Shown: positions 8,029 through 15,460 of the stretch, piece by piece
Layout: each line of letters opens with the position of its first letter
Numbering within the stretch: the stretch's first letter is position 1
From: an uncultured Hyphomicrobiales bacterium
GTDB taxonomy: Bacteria > Pseudomonadota > Alphaproteobacteria > Rhizobiales > Xanthobacteraceae
Length of the DNA: 64,000 nt
Reading direction: 5' to 3'
Assembly (NCBI GenBank): GCA_903878085.1
Contig: CAIRGJ010000047.1
Span: 1-64,000 of the forward strand
Translations under genes and position numbers: made by a program
Notes under the pieces: model-generated
Seen by the model: the letters and a program-made list of their open reading frames with translations, nothing else
Databases searched by the model: none
Told to the model about the DNA's origin: nothing

Positions 8029-8982
8029 ATGACCGACCTACTCAAAAACCCGATCTTTCAGGACGAAACCAAGGCCCGCGAATGGCTCGAAGCCCGCGTC
8101 TGGCCGGAAGGTCCGACCTGCCCGCACTGTGGCAATGCCGATAAGGACAATATCAAGGCCCTAGAGGGCAAAGCGCACCGCGCTGGCCTGTTCCAGTGTG
8201 CCGAGTGCCGCAACCAATTCACCGTGACCGTAAAGACCGTTTTCGAGCGTTCTAAGATTCCGCTGACCAAGTGGCTTGCCGCCCTGTTCCTGATGACCGC
8301 CAGCAAGAAGGGCGTTAGCGCCCATCAGGTTCATCGTATGCTTGGCGTCTCGTACAAATCGACTTGGTTCATGATGCACCGCCTGCGTGAGGCTATGCGC
8401 ACCGGTGGCCTTGTGCCGCTTGGTGGCGCTGGCCAGATCGTAGAGGCAGACGAGACCTATTTCGGCAAAACCGAACAACCCCGCGTTTCCCCGCACCGCG
8501 ATGGTCGCCCGTACAAGACCGGCTCACGAGGCCCGCGCGATAAGCGCCCGATCTTGGCGCTGGTTGAGCGTGGTGGCCGCGTCCGCTCGTTCCATATTCC
8601 GGTTGCAGGTCAGTTCATCGTGCAAGAGATCGTCAAGCGCAACGTGGCTCGCGAAAGTCGCCTGATGACCGATGAAAGTAAACTCTACAATAACATGGAC
8701 GCGCACTACGCGCACGAAACCGTCAAGCACACCGCTAACGAGTATGTGCGCGGCGACGTGACCACGAACACCATTGAAAGCTATTTCTCAGTGTTTAAGC
8801 GCGGCATGAGGGGCACCTATCAGCATTGCGCTGAGAAGCACTTGCACCGTTACCTTGCCGAGTTCGATTTCCGCTACAACAACCGCATTGCCTTGGGTGT
8901 CAACGACACAACGCGCGCAGAAACGTTGGCGGCTGGCATCGTCGGAAAGCGTCTGACGTATCGGCGATCTAACGAAGCCTGA
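8029..8982 (+). CDS. IS1595 family (ISXO2-like) transposase
   Basis: 317 residues, complete. An N-terminal zinc ribbon has C31-x2-C34 and C57-x2-C60. A helix-turn-helix-like stretch is near residues 85-120 (KGVSAHQVHRMLGVSYKSTW). The catalytic core shows D141 in VEADETYFG, D215 in MTDESKLY, and the conserved TNTIESYFSVFKRGMRG block (N247, E250) near the end. It catalyses cut-and-paste or replicative movement of the element. It opens 44 bases inside the left inverted repeat. No frameshift or internal stop is seen, so it is likely functional. Confidence 0.95.
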   Translation: MTDLLKNPIFQDETKAREWLEARVWPEGPTCPHCGNADKDNIKALEGKAHRAGLFQCAECRNQFTVTVKTVFERSKIPLTKWLAALFLMTASKKGVSAHQVHRMLGVSYKSTWFMMHRLREAMRTGGLVPLGGAGQIVEADETYFGKTEQPRVSPHRDGRPYKTGSRGPRDKRPILALVERGGRVRSFHIPVAGQFIVQEIVKRNVARESRLMTDESKLYNNMDAHYAHETVKHTANEYVRGDVTTNTIESYFSVFKRGMRGTYQHCAEKHLHRYLAEFDFRYNNRIALGVNDTTRAETLAAGIVGKRLTYRRSNEA

Positions 8983-9099
8983 TTTCAGCCCAGCGGCTAA
9001 GCGTTTCATCCGCTGGCGCAAGAAAGTTTGGAAGCCCAGGAAGCCTATTCGTGTTCGCTATTGGCAATCACGCAAGCCGGTATGAATTGGAGTGGCACA

Positions 9100-9339
9100 A
9101 TGAATGAAGAACGTAGGATACGCGCGCGTGTAATCGGAGATCTTCTGGATTCGTTCGTTCAAACTATAAATAATCTGATAGACGCAGAAAAAAGTGCGCT
9201 TTCAACTATGGCTCACGGCCCTAGTCACGGGTCGCAGGGCGATGGTTCCAAAGAGGCTATTGATATTCTCGAAAGGATTGCCGACCAAGTATCGCTGGCA
9301 GCGCATGAGTTACAATCGTTCGAGAAGCAGGCCAGATGA
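9100..9339 (+). CDS. Small passenger protein of unknown function in the IS
   Basis: 79 residues, starting at ATG 9100 with GGAG seven bases upstream. A longer frame from 9028 lacks this. The protein is mostly helical and charged at both ends (MNEERRIRARVIGDLLDSFV at the start, ERIADQVSLAAHELQSFEKQ near the end) with a Ser/Gly-rich middle (HGPSHGSQGDGS). No motif is recognised; it could be a coiled-coil or partner protein. It sits between the transposase and the HEPN-like passenger and ends two bases before the stop of the minus-strand 49-residue ORF. Confidence 0.55.
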   Translation: MNEERRIRARVIGDLLDSFVQTINNLIDAEKSALSTMAHGPSHGSQGDGSKEAIDILERIADQVSLAAHELQSFEKQAR

Positions 9340-9341
9340 TT

Positions 9342-9491
9342 TCAGGTCCTCTTCTTTTTGGCTTTTCGCTTGGGTTTGACCGCTAACCTATGTTGCGGCG
9401 GACTTTTAGCAACAACCTTCGCGGCGCGCTCAAAGCGCTCCCATGCGTCGGGCTCTAATTCGATATCTTTTGGCTTCGGAGTTTTTGTCAT
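9342..9491 (-). CDS. 49-residue basic protein encoded antisense inside the IS
   Basis: The ORF starts MTKTPKPKDIELEPDAWERF and ends in a lysine/arginine-rich tail (KPKRKAKKKRT). The middle, DAWERFERAAKVVAKSPPQHR, has an antitoxin-like or DNA-binding-like amphipathic helix. GAGG lies about 6 bases before the ATG. Its start codon shares the palindrome CATG (9489-9492) with the start of the plus-strand passenger gene at 9490, so the two genes begin head to head and overlap by two bases. The function is not known. The coding look of the sequence and its ribosome-binding site support it being real. Confidence 0.6.
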   Translation of the reverse strand: MTKTPKPKDIELEPDAWERFERAAKVVAKSPPQHRLAVKPKRKAKKKRT

Positions 9492-10179
9492 GGCACCTCA
9501 GCCGCTTTCGAGAGTGAACCCAAATGCCACATTTCGATTCGGCACCGGGGCTTTTGACGCTAGGCCAGAACTCACAAAATTAATAATGCGCGCATTATCC
9601 GTAGGATCAATGATCGAATTTCGATGGTCGCTGCTACTTATCAATCTCCTTCGTGCCGATCCAGATACTGGGATGGCCATGTACCAAGCTCTATCAAGTA
9701 GCGAAGCGCGCCGCGCGGCAATCCTTGCTGCGGCTCAGTCTCGGTTGCCAGCCGAGGATTACCAGATTTTCCAATGCGTCATGAAAGCGACTTCCCCAGC
9801 CAGAAAAGTCAGAAACACGTTTGCCCACCACCTATGGGGAGAATCTCCAGAATTGTCAGACTGCCTTCTTCTGGTGGACCCAGGACATTACGTTGATTTT
9901 TTTGTCGGCGTTGAAAACACCAACAGAAAAATGCGCGAAACCCGCAAGATTTCAGTTCCTCCCGGCCCCGACCGTGACCATATCCAAGTCTATTCAAAAA
10001 CCGGACTTGAAGCCGTTAACGTCTTGATGTGTGAGGCACTTGAAATGGTATCGGATTTAGGCGGAGGAATTCACCACGGAAACGGCGATGTCATAGACGA
10101 CATATTACGCCAGAAGCTATTAAATCGGCCTCTAATTTCACGAGCCCTTCAACGCTTGAAAACGCAAAGTGCTCAATGA
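9490..10179 (+). CDS. HEPN-like passenger protein of the IS
   Basis: 229 residues from ATG 9490, with GGAG eight bases upstream; the longer frame from 9358 runs through the antisense gene. R108-N-T-F-A-H113 in the context ARKVRNTFAHHLWG fits the Rx4-6H motif with Asn after Arg that marks HEPN-domain ribonucleases, preceded by predicted helices (residues 34-100). Residues 118-135 (ESPELSDCLLLVDPGHY) follow. HEPN proteins act as RNases in toxin-antitoxin and phage-defence systems; that is family knowledge, and the assignment here rests on the motif and helical context only. The head-to-head small basic ORF is a possible partner. Confidence 0.55.
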   Translation: MAPQPLSRVNPNATFRFGTGAFDARPELTKLIMRALSVGSMIEFRWSLLLINLLRADPDTGMAMYQALSSSEARRAAILAAAQSRLPAEDYQIFQCVMKATSPARKVRNTFAHHLWGESPELSDCLLLVDPGHYVDFFVGVENTNRKMRETRKISVPPGPDRDHIQVYSKTGLEAVNVLMCEALEMVSDLGGGIHHGNGDVIDDILRQKLLNRPLISRALQRLKTQSAQ

Positions 10180-10185
10180 GCTCGT

Positions 10186-10210
10186 CCACAATTGCTTTTC
10201 GCAATTGTGG
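10186..10210 (+). terminator. Perfect 10-bp hairpin after the IS passenger gene
   Basis: CCACAATTGC (10186-10195), loop TTTTC, GCAATTGTGG (10201-10210), six bases after the passenger stop codon. No T-run follows on the plus strand. It would end or stabilise the passenger transcript before the right inverted repeat. Confidence 0.5.
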
Positions 10211-10286
10211 CAGCGACACACAGATTGTTTCGGGCGCGCCAGTGCCGCATTCCGCGAACACAGGGCTTGACCTAGGATTAGTGTCT

Positions 10287-10310
10287 TGCTTTGTCAAGGT
10301 TATAATACTC
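10287..10310 (-). repeat. Right terminal inverted repeat of the IS
   Basis: Complement matches the left repeat 7962-7985 at 23 of 24 positions and abuts the target duplication at 10311. Confidence 0.85.
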
Positions 10311-10318
10311 TATGTTGT
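10311..10318. repeat. Right 8-bp target site duplication of the IS
   Basis: TATGTTGT, identical to 7954-7961. Confidence 0.85.
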
Positions 10319-10385
10319 CCTAGTAACGTCCGGTCCACCCGAGGGCGCTGTCATGAGGCGTCGTGAAAGTGGGATCGGATGTGGC

Positions 10386-10631
10386 GCCCGCGGGTTTGGA
10401 GAACGCACTCCAGACTCCCGGGCGGCGCCGGACCCCGCCCCGGGCACACTAGGGTGCCCTGCGAGGAGCTCGCTGACGGCGTGTCCTTCGGGAGACTGGC
10501 CGAAAGCGCGGACCGGACGCCGTCAGACGCCGCAATGGAGCGCCGAGAGGCGCCGCACACCCCGGTCGGTGTGCGCACTTGCTAAAAGGATGCGCCGCTC
10601 GGCGCTCCATCCCCTCGGCTTGTTCGAGGGG
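10386..10631. ncRNA. Candidate structured RNA or large palindromic repeat
   Basis: Four consecutive helices fill this gene-free stretch. H1: 10386-10401 with 10408-10423, a 16-bp imperfect stem. H2: TGACGGCG (10474-10481) with its complement ending at 10525. H3: a perfect 13-bp stem ATGGAGCGCCGAG (10535-10547) with 10598-10610, capped by a 7-bp hairpin 10555-10561/10568-10574. H4: CCCCTCG (10611-10617) with 10625-10631. Density and nesting exceed what is usual for intergenic DNA. Strand and function are unknown. It lies between the IS and the 3' end of a Bug-type binding-protein gene. The plus-strand open frame here has no plausible start or protein look. Confidence 0.5.
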
Positions 10632-10730
10632 GAAGAACAGGAAGTCCGTCTACCCGGGGCGATAAAGAATGCGGGCGATGAGGTGTGTCCAAATTCCGCC
10701 GTCTCCGCGAAGGCGGCGACGACAGCGGCC
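10632..10730. other. Short region without a gene
   Basis: A weak stem of the type CGCCG..CGGCG at about 10698-10718 lies just downstream (minus strand) of the gene ending at 10731 and may act in termination. Nothing else is seen. Confidence 0.3.
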
Positions 10731-11711
10731 TCAATTCGCCGGAACGCCGGCCGCCTTGACGACGCCGCCCCAGACTTCGGTCTCGTGCGTGATGAAGGCC
10801 TTGGCTTCGGCGGGTGTCCTGCCTGCGGCGCGCAGATTGATCTTTTCGAAGTGGTCGCGCGCCTCCGGACTCGCCAGCACCTCGTTGATCGCCTTGTTGA
10901 GCTTGGCGACGATCGCGTCCGGCGTTTTCGGCGGCGCGGCGATGGCGTTCCAGGTGCCGGATTCGAAGCCTTTCAGCCCGGCTTCGTCGAGCGTCGGAAT
11001 GTCCGGCAAGGTCTCGACGCGCTTGGCGGTCGCCACCGCCAGAATGCGGGCGCGGCCGGCCTGGTGCAGTTTGATCGCCGAGGCCAGCTCCATGAAGATC
11101 ATGTCGACGTGGCTGGAGATCAGATCGTTGAGCGCCGGCGCGGTGCCTTTGTACGGCACGTGCACCAGCTTGGTGCCGGTCACGGTCTCGAACAAAGCCG
11201 CGGTCAGATGCGACGTGGTGCCGATACCCTGCGAGGCGTAATTGACATGGCCGGGGTTGGCTTTGGCGTAGGCGATCAGTTCCTGCGCCGTTTTGGCGGG
11301 GAAGTCAGGGCGCACCATCAGCACGTTGGCGATCGAGGTCATGATCGTCACCGGCACGAAATTCTTCGGGTCGAAATTCATGTTCTTGTACATCAGCGGG
11401 TTGACGGTGAGCGGCGCCGGCTGCGCGGCGAGCAGCGTGTAGCCGTCCGGGTCCGAGGTGAACACATATTCGGCGCCGATATTGCCGGCGGCGCCGGCGC
11501 GGTTTTCCACCACCACCGGCTGGCCGAGCTTGCGCGACAGACCCTCGGCGACAATGCGCGCCACGGTGTCGACGCCGCCGCCGGGCGGCACGCAGACGAT
11601 CAGCCGGATCGGGCGATTGGGAAAATCGGCGGCGCTTTGCGCGTCCGCGCTCGGAATCAGAATACCCGAAGCAAACAGCAACGCTGAAATCAGCGCCAGA
11701 ATAATGCGCAC
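10731..11711 (-). CDS. Bug/TctC family substrate-binding protein
   Basis: 326 residues, a periplasmic receptor of the tripartite tricarboxylate transporter type. The signal peptide is residues 1-24, ending SADAQ; the mature start is FPNRPIRLIVCVPPGGGVDT, followed by the typical VVENRAGAAGNIGAEYV, NYASQGIGTTSHL and HVPYKGTAPALNDLIS blocks. The start is GTG with GGGAGGA five bases upstream; no in-frame ATG exists nearby. No TctA or TctB membrane gene is present, which is common for Bug proteins in these bacteria. It ends an operon that begins with the Rieske gene at 13540. Ligands of the family are carboxylates and amides. Confidence 0.9.
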   Translation of the reverse strand: MRIILALISALLFASGILIPSADAQSAADFPNRPIRLIVCVPPGGGVDTVARIVAEGLSRKLGQPVVVENRAGAAGNIGAEYVFTSDPDGYTLLAAQPAPLTVNPLMYKNMNFDPKNFVPVTIMTSIANVLMVRPDFPAKTAQELIAYAKANPGHVNYASQGIGTTSHLTAALFETVTGTKLVHVPYKGTAPALNDLISSHVDMIFMELASAIKLHQAGRARILAVATAKRVETLPDIPTLDEAGLKGFESGTWNAIAAPPKTPDAIVAKLNKAINEVLASPEARDHFEKINLRAAGRTPAEAKAFITHETEVWGGVVKAAGVPAN

Positions 11712-11750
11712 ATTGTCCTCCCTATGCCGCCGTTTTCGGCGGTCGTCGTT

Positions 11751-12947
11751 TTAAGCCGGCAGTGTCAGATTAAACATCCGTATTGCATTGCCGCCAAGAA
11801 TATTGTGCTTGGCCTGCTCGCTCAAGAACGGCAGATCGTAGATCGTCGACGGCAGATCGAAGTCCCAGTGCGGATAATCCGACGAATACAGCAACTGGGT
11901 CTCCGCTTTGATCATGCGAAAGGTCGTCTCCAGCGCGCCCATGTCGGTCATTTCCATCGGCTGCGATGAGAAGAACATATCACGCATGTAGTCGCTCGGC
12001 AGTTTCTTGAGCGCCGGCGCTTCGGACGAGCGCATCATGTATTCATTGTCGAAGCGCTGCATCATGAAGGGGATCCAGGCGAGCCCGCTTTCGATCCACA
12101 ACAGCTTCAATTTGGGGAAGCGCTCCGGCAGGCCGTTGGTGATCCAGTTGGCCATATGCACCATGTTGTAGAACACGAAGCCGAGCGCGTGCACGGCGAT
12201 GAACCTGTTCATCATGCCGACGGTGTGGTCGTTCCAGTTGTAGCCGGCATGGAAGGCCAGCGGCAGGTTCATCTCTTCCATCAGCGCGTAGGTCTTCATG
12301 TAGGAGTTGTGGTGCACCGGCCGGTAGCGCGCCGAGGTCACCATAAAGCCGACCACGCCCGGTTTGCCGCCGAACTCCTGCACAGTCTTGTACGATGCCT
12401 CGGCATCGTTGAACGGCAGATACAGCATCGAGCGAATGCGCGGCTCATGCGCCAGCACGCGTTCGCACAGCCAGCGGTTATAGGCGCGCGCCAGCGCCAC
12501 CTCGACTTCGACCTGCGGATGCAGGCCGAGTTGCAGCATCGGCGTCGGAAACATCACCGCGATATTGATGCCGATGGCATCCATCCAGCGCCGTGCCAGC
12601 GAAATATCGCGATGCGTGCCGGCTGGCGTTTTTTCCATGCCGCGCGTTGAGTAGCGCATGACGCGCCCGCCCATGTCCTGATAGCCGACGCCGCCCGGCG
12701 ACACGACGCCGTTGCCTTTGGCGCTGGCCTGCCGCGCGCTGCGCGCGAGCTGCTGCAGCACCGGATCGTCCATGTATTCGAGTATTTCGTCGATCGCCTC
12801 GGTCTCGTAATGATGCGAGTCGACGTCGACGATGGGGAAATTCTTGTAGCCGCGTTCTTCCGCCTGCTGGGAGGCATGCGCCAGCAGCTTGGAGGTGTCG
12901 AATTCCTCGACCTCCATGCGCCGGAAGTTGCTGAGGGGGAGGTCCAT
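11751..12947 (-). CDS. Amidohydrolase family protein (ACMSD-like, Amidohydro_2)
   Basis: 398 residues, a cytoplasmic TIM-barrel metal hydrolase or decarboxylase. The N-terminal metal motif is degenerate (IVDVDSHHYETEAIDEI). Later blocks are LPLAFHAGYNWND (about residue 235), LKLLWIESGLAWIPFMMQR and LLYSSDYPHWDFDLPSTIYD, the last with the usual Asp near the C-terminus. Members include aminocarboxymuconate-semialdehyde decarboxylase and related hydratases. It sits 4 bases from a small protein gene and next to a Rieske protein; a Bug receptor follows. The substrate is unknown. Confidence 0.82.
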   Translation of the reverse strand: MDLPLSNFRRMEVEEFDTSKLLAHASQQAEERGYKNFPIVDVDSHHYETEAIDEILEYMDDPVLQQLARSARQASAKGNGVVSPGGVGYQDMGGRVMRYSTRGMEKTPAGTHRDISLARRWMDAIGINIAVMFPTPMLQLGLHPQVEVEVALARAYNRWLCERVLAHEPRIRSMLYLPFNDAEASYKTVQEFGGKPGVVGFMVTSARYRPVHHNSYMKTYALMEEMNLPLAFHAGYNWNDHTVGMMNRFIAVHALGFVFYNMVHMANWITNGLPERFPKLKLLWIESGLAWIPFMMQRFDNEYMMRSSEAPALKKLPSDYMRDMFFSSQPMEMTDMGALETTFRMIKAETQLLYSSDYPHWDFDLPSTIYDLPFLSEQAKHNILGGNAIRMFNLTLPA

Positions 12948-12951
12948 CTTC

Positions 12952-13188
12952 TTACTTTCCCGACCAGGCTTGCCACATGCCGAGTTCGAACACCTGCAGG
13001 TTCACGGCCTTCATCATGGCGGTGACCGTCACCATCACGTCGGTGGCGGTCATGGCCTCGGAGCCGAACGCGGGCAGGGCGCCGTCGCGCTCCGCGGCGC
13101 GTTCGGCATAGAGCCGCACGGCCTTGGCCAGCATCGTTTGAATCTCCGTGTCGGTCGGACGTGCGTCGATCTCAGCCTGCAACGACAT
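12952..13188 (-). CDS. Small conserved-looking protein in the Rieske/amidohydrolase operon
   Basis: 78 residues from the second of two close ATGs: GGAGG is directly against the first ATG and 6 bases from the second (13188). It is helical and mildly acidic, with blocks PTDTEIQTMLAKAVRLYAE and EAMTATDVMVTVTAMMKAVN. No motif or Cys cluster is present. It overlaps the end of the Rieske gene by 17 bases and precedes the amidohydrolase by 4, so it is translated with both and may be an accessory subunit. The function is not known. Confidence 0.6.
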   Translation of the reverse strand: MSLQAEIDARPTDTEIQTMLAKAVRLYAERAAERDGALPAFGSEAMTATDVMVTVTAMMKAVNLQVFELGMWQAWSGK

Positions 13189-13540
13189 AGACATCCTCCC
13201 CGCGCTTGACGACCTCGAAGCTTTTCAGCCGCAGCTTGCGGTCGGCGGCGCACTCGCCGGTCTTCAGGTCGTACTCATAGCCGTGCCACGGGCAGACGAA
13301 ATGGATTTCGTCCTTGGAAAACTTCTGCCCGTTCCAGGTACGGTCGGGCGCGATCACGTCCTCGACCTTGTGCATGATGAGGCCTTCGCAGGCCGGCCCG
13401 CCCTGATGCACGCACAGATTTTCGTAGGCATAATACTGGCCCTGCCAGTGAAATACGCCGATTTCGGTGGCGCCGGCGCGAACGATGCGCCGTTCGCCAT
13501 CGGCGAATTGCGCGGCCTTAGCGACAAAAACATCAGGCAT
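13172..13540 (-). CDS. Rieske [2Fe-2S] ferredoxin-like protein
   Basis: 122 residues. Cluster ligands are C43-x-H45 (NLCVHQGGPAC) and C83-x2-H86 (FVCPWHGYEYDLKTG). The gap between the ligand pairs is 37 residues, longer than the usual 15-17; the extra block is ACEGLIMHKVEDVIAPDRTW. The protein is small and has no catalytic domain, so it is an electron carrier or a regulatory Rieske subunit. The start is ATG 13540; the longer frame reads into divergent DNA. It is first in a minus-strand operon and divergent from the TSUP permease gene. Confidence 0.85.
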   Translation of the reverse strand: MPDVFVAKAAQFADGERRIVRAGATEIGVFHWQGQYYAYENLCVHQGGPACEGLIMHKVEDVIAPDRTWNGQKFSKDEIHFVCPWHGYEYDLKTGECAADRKLRLKSFEVVKRGEDVYVVAG

Positions 13541-13701
13541 GCGTGGAATTCCCGGCAAAGTGTGGCGGAAAAGTATGGCATTGAATTTCGCGGCGGACCA
13601 CCCTTCGCAAAAATCGAAGTCGGGCTTGCGGCTTTCCGCATTGCGGCTGCAGGCGGCAGCGGGCAGGGTTCCGCGCCTTGCGAGAGAGAAGGACGCCGCC
13701 G

Positions 13702-14442
13702 GTGGACTCATTGCTCATACTCAGCGTCACCGCGGGCGCTTTTCTGCTGGCCGGTTTCGTCAAAGGCGTCATCGGTCTTGGTCTGCCGACGGTCGCCATC
13801 GGCCTGCTCGGCTTGGTGATGAGTCCGGCGCAGGCGGCCGCGATCCTCGTGGTGCCGTCGCTGGTCACCAACATCTGGCAACTTGTAACCGGTGGCGACG
13901 TGCTGCTGTTGACGCGGCGGCTGTGGCCGATGCTCGCCGGCGTCTGCGTCGGCACGTTCATCGGCGCGACCATGCTGCCGGCGAACAACGGTCAGGCCGG
14001 CACCTGGCTCGGCGTGGCGCTGATCGTCTATGCCGCGCTCGGACTGGTCAAAGTCCACTTCAGGGTGCCGCGCCGCGCCGAAACCTGGCTCGGCCTCATC
14101 GTCGGATTTCTGACCGGGGCGGCAACGGTCGCGACCGGCGTGTTTGTGCTACCCGGCGTGCCTTACATCACGGCTCTGGATTTCGACCGCCACCGCATGG
14201 TGCAGGCGCTGGGCCTGTCGTTCACGGTCTCGACCGTCACGCTCGCGCTGGCGCTGGCCTATCAGGACCAGATTCACGCCTCGGTGGCATGGCCGGCGCT
14301 GATCGCGCTCGGCGTGGCCTTGATCGGCATGTGGTTGGGGCAAATGCTGCGTGTAAAAATCAAAGCCGAGACCTTCCGGCTGTTCTTCTTCCTCGGTCTG
14401 CTGCTGCTCGGCGCGCATCTGGCGCTGCGCGGCTTGCTGTGA
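13702..14442 (+). CDS. TSUP family (TauE/SafE) membrane permease
   Basis: 246 residues with about seven to eight membrane segments. Family blocks are AGFVKGVIGLGLPTVAIGLL near the start and FLTGAATVATGVFVLPGVPY in the second half. These permeases export sulfite, sulfoacetate or other small organic anions. The start is probably GTG 13702 with AGAAGGA eight bases upstream; a TTG at 13678 is the alternative. It is co-directional with the cyclase-family gene 37 bases later, suggesting a shared transcript. Confidence 0.85.
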   Translation: MDSLLILSVTAGAFLLAGFVKGVIGLGLPTVAIGLLGLVMSPAQAAAILVVPSLVTNIWQLVTGGDVLLLTRRLWPMLAGVCVGTFIGATMLPANNGQAGTWLGVALIVYAALGLVKVHFRVPRRAETWLGLIVGFLTGAATVATGVFVLPGVPYITALDFDRHRMVQALGLSFTVSTVTLALALAYQDQIHASVAWPALIALGVALIGMWLGQMLRVKIKAETFRLFFFLGLLLLGAHLALRGLL

Positions 14443-14479
14443 TCGACTAGCGCCATTCGCTTTCCGAGGACCGCTGCCC

Positions 14480-15328
14480 ATGAAAGTCGTCGATCTCTCC
14501 CATGTCATGAACGTGCACACGCCTGGCTGGGTCGGCTATGCCGGCAACAAGATGTATTACGCGCAGAACTTGCAGACCGTGCGCATCGTCGCTCAACGCA
14601 TCGACACTGCATTGCATGTCGGCACCCATTTCGACGGCGCCATGCACGCCACCGATAACCGCAAAGGCGACATGGCGCATCTGCCGCTCGACTATCTGAT
14701 GAACCGCGGCGTCGTCGTCGATATTTCCAAGCATATGCACGACTGGGCGGTGATCACGCCGGAGATCATCGAGAGTGCTGGCGCCGATATCCGCGAGGGC
14801 GACATCCTGATTTTGCACACCGGCTGGCACAAGCATTACGAAGGCCAGCCGCAGCAGGATCTGGTGAAGTACTTCTGCTACCACCCCGGGCCGAACCTCG
14901 ACACGCTGCACTGGATGTTGAAGAAGAAGATCAAATGGTGGGGCATGGACACCGGTTCCTGTGACCACGCCATGAATACCTCGATCCGATATATGCGGCC
15001 CGACCTCGCCGAGGAATTCACCAAGAAGCACGGCAAGACGCCGGCCGAGTTCTTCGGCACCTTCCATTACACGCACAAGAAATCCGGACGGCAGGTCTCG
15101 GCCGACGTGTTTCCGTTCCACAATTGGGCGTTCCAGGAAGGCCTGTTGCACGCGGAAAATATCGGCGGCGACATCGAGCTGATGCTCGGAAAGCGCTGCC
15201 TGATCGGCGCGTTCCCCTGGCGCTACGAGGGCCTCGAAGGCTGCCCCTGCCGCATTGTCTGCTTCCTGGATACGGATATGTCGGTCGAAGCCGTCGGCGA
15301 CGCGGCAAAGGCGATTTTGCGAAGTTAA
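14480..15328 (+). CDS. Cyclase family protein (kynurenine-formamidase-like hydrolase)
   Basis: 282 residues, cytoplasmic metal hydrolase. The signature HVGTHFDGAMH (about residues 46-56) supplies metal ligands; a later block DILILHTGWHKHY is also typical. Members hydrolyse N-formylkynurenine, isatin or cyclic amides. At 282 residues it is longer than KynB (about 210), and it lacks neighbouring tryptophan-degradation genes, so kynurenine is not indicated. CGAGGA lies upstream of the ATG. Its 3' end converges on the ATPase gene ending at 15461 across a palindromic element. Confidence 0.82.
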   Translation: MKVVDLSHVMNVHTPGWVGYAGNKMYYAQNLQTVRIVAQRIDTALHVGTHFDGAMHATDNRKGDMAHLPLDYLMNRGVVVDISKHMHDWAVITPEIIESAGADIREGDILILHTGWHKHYEGQPQQDLVKYFCYHPGPNLDTLHWMLKKKIKWWGMDTGSCDHAMNTSIRYMRPDLAEEFTKKHGKTPAEFFGTFHYTHKKSGRQVSADVFPFHNWAFQEGLLHAENIGGDIELMLGKRCLIGAFPWRYEGLEGCPCRIVCFLDTDMSVEAVGDAAKAILRS

Positions 15329-15336
15329 ATCTCGTG

Positions 15337-15457
15337 CCCCGGACGCGCCGCAGCGCGGAGCGGTGCGGCGCTGATCCGGGGCCGTTCCAAACTCTTGATC
15401 CTGAAAGGTCCCGGGTCTGCAGCGCACCATCAAGAGATGCTGCGCTGCGCCCGGGAC
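15337..15457. repeat. Double palindromic element between convergent genes
   Basis: First palindrome: CCCCGGA (15337-15343) with TCCGGGG (15375-15381). Second: GTCCCGGG (15408-15415) with CCCGGGAC (15450-15457), arms extending through GCAGCGCA/TGCGCTGC. It fills the 132-base convergent gap and could act as a bidirectional terminator. Similar architecture appears at 38729-38829 and 43698-43782. Confidence 0.65.
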
Positions 15458-15460
15458 ACG

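Larger units (their letters stand above)
7962..10310 (+). mobile_element. Intact IS1595-family insertion sequence with passenger genes (2349 bp)
   Basis: Both ends are defined by 24-bp terminal inverted repeats differing at one base, starting GAG(C/T)ATTATAACCTTGAC and ending in AAAGCA: 7962-7985 and the complement of 10287-10310. They are flanked by the 8-bp direct repeat TATGTTGT. Inside are an ISXO2-like transposase, two plus-strand ORFs, one 49-residue minus-strand ORF and a strong hairpin near the right end. Some IS1595-family elements carry passenger genes, which fits this length. Codon use is more AT-rich than the flanks. The intact ends and full transposase suggest a recent, possibly active insertion. 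Confidence 0.9.

Noticed and set aside
10091..10297. 68-codon minus-strand frame at the right end of the IS, overlapping the passenger gene end
   Set aside because: It would start at TTG inside the terminal inverted repeat with no ribosome-binding site and overlaps the 3' end of the HEPN-like gene by 89 bases. The protein looks moderately coding-like, so it is not excluded, but support is too weak to list.
7848..10359. 13-base repeat GCTGTCATGAGGC at 7848 and 10347 flanking the IS
   Set aside because: It is outside the element ends and longer than the target duplication. It may be chance or a remnant of another repeat; the TATGTTGT duplication explains the insertion without it.
10176..11687. 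Long plus-strand open frame over the structured region and the Bug receptor gene
   Set aside because: It is antisense to a clear Bug-family protein and its translation is Arg/Gly/Val-rich, as expected from the complement of a GC-rich gene.
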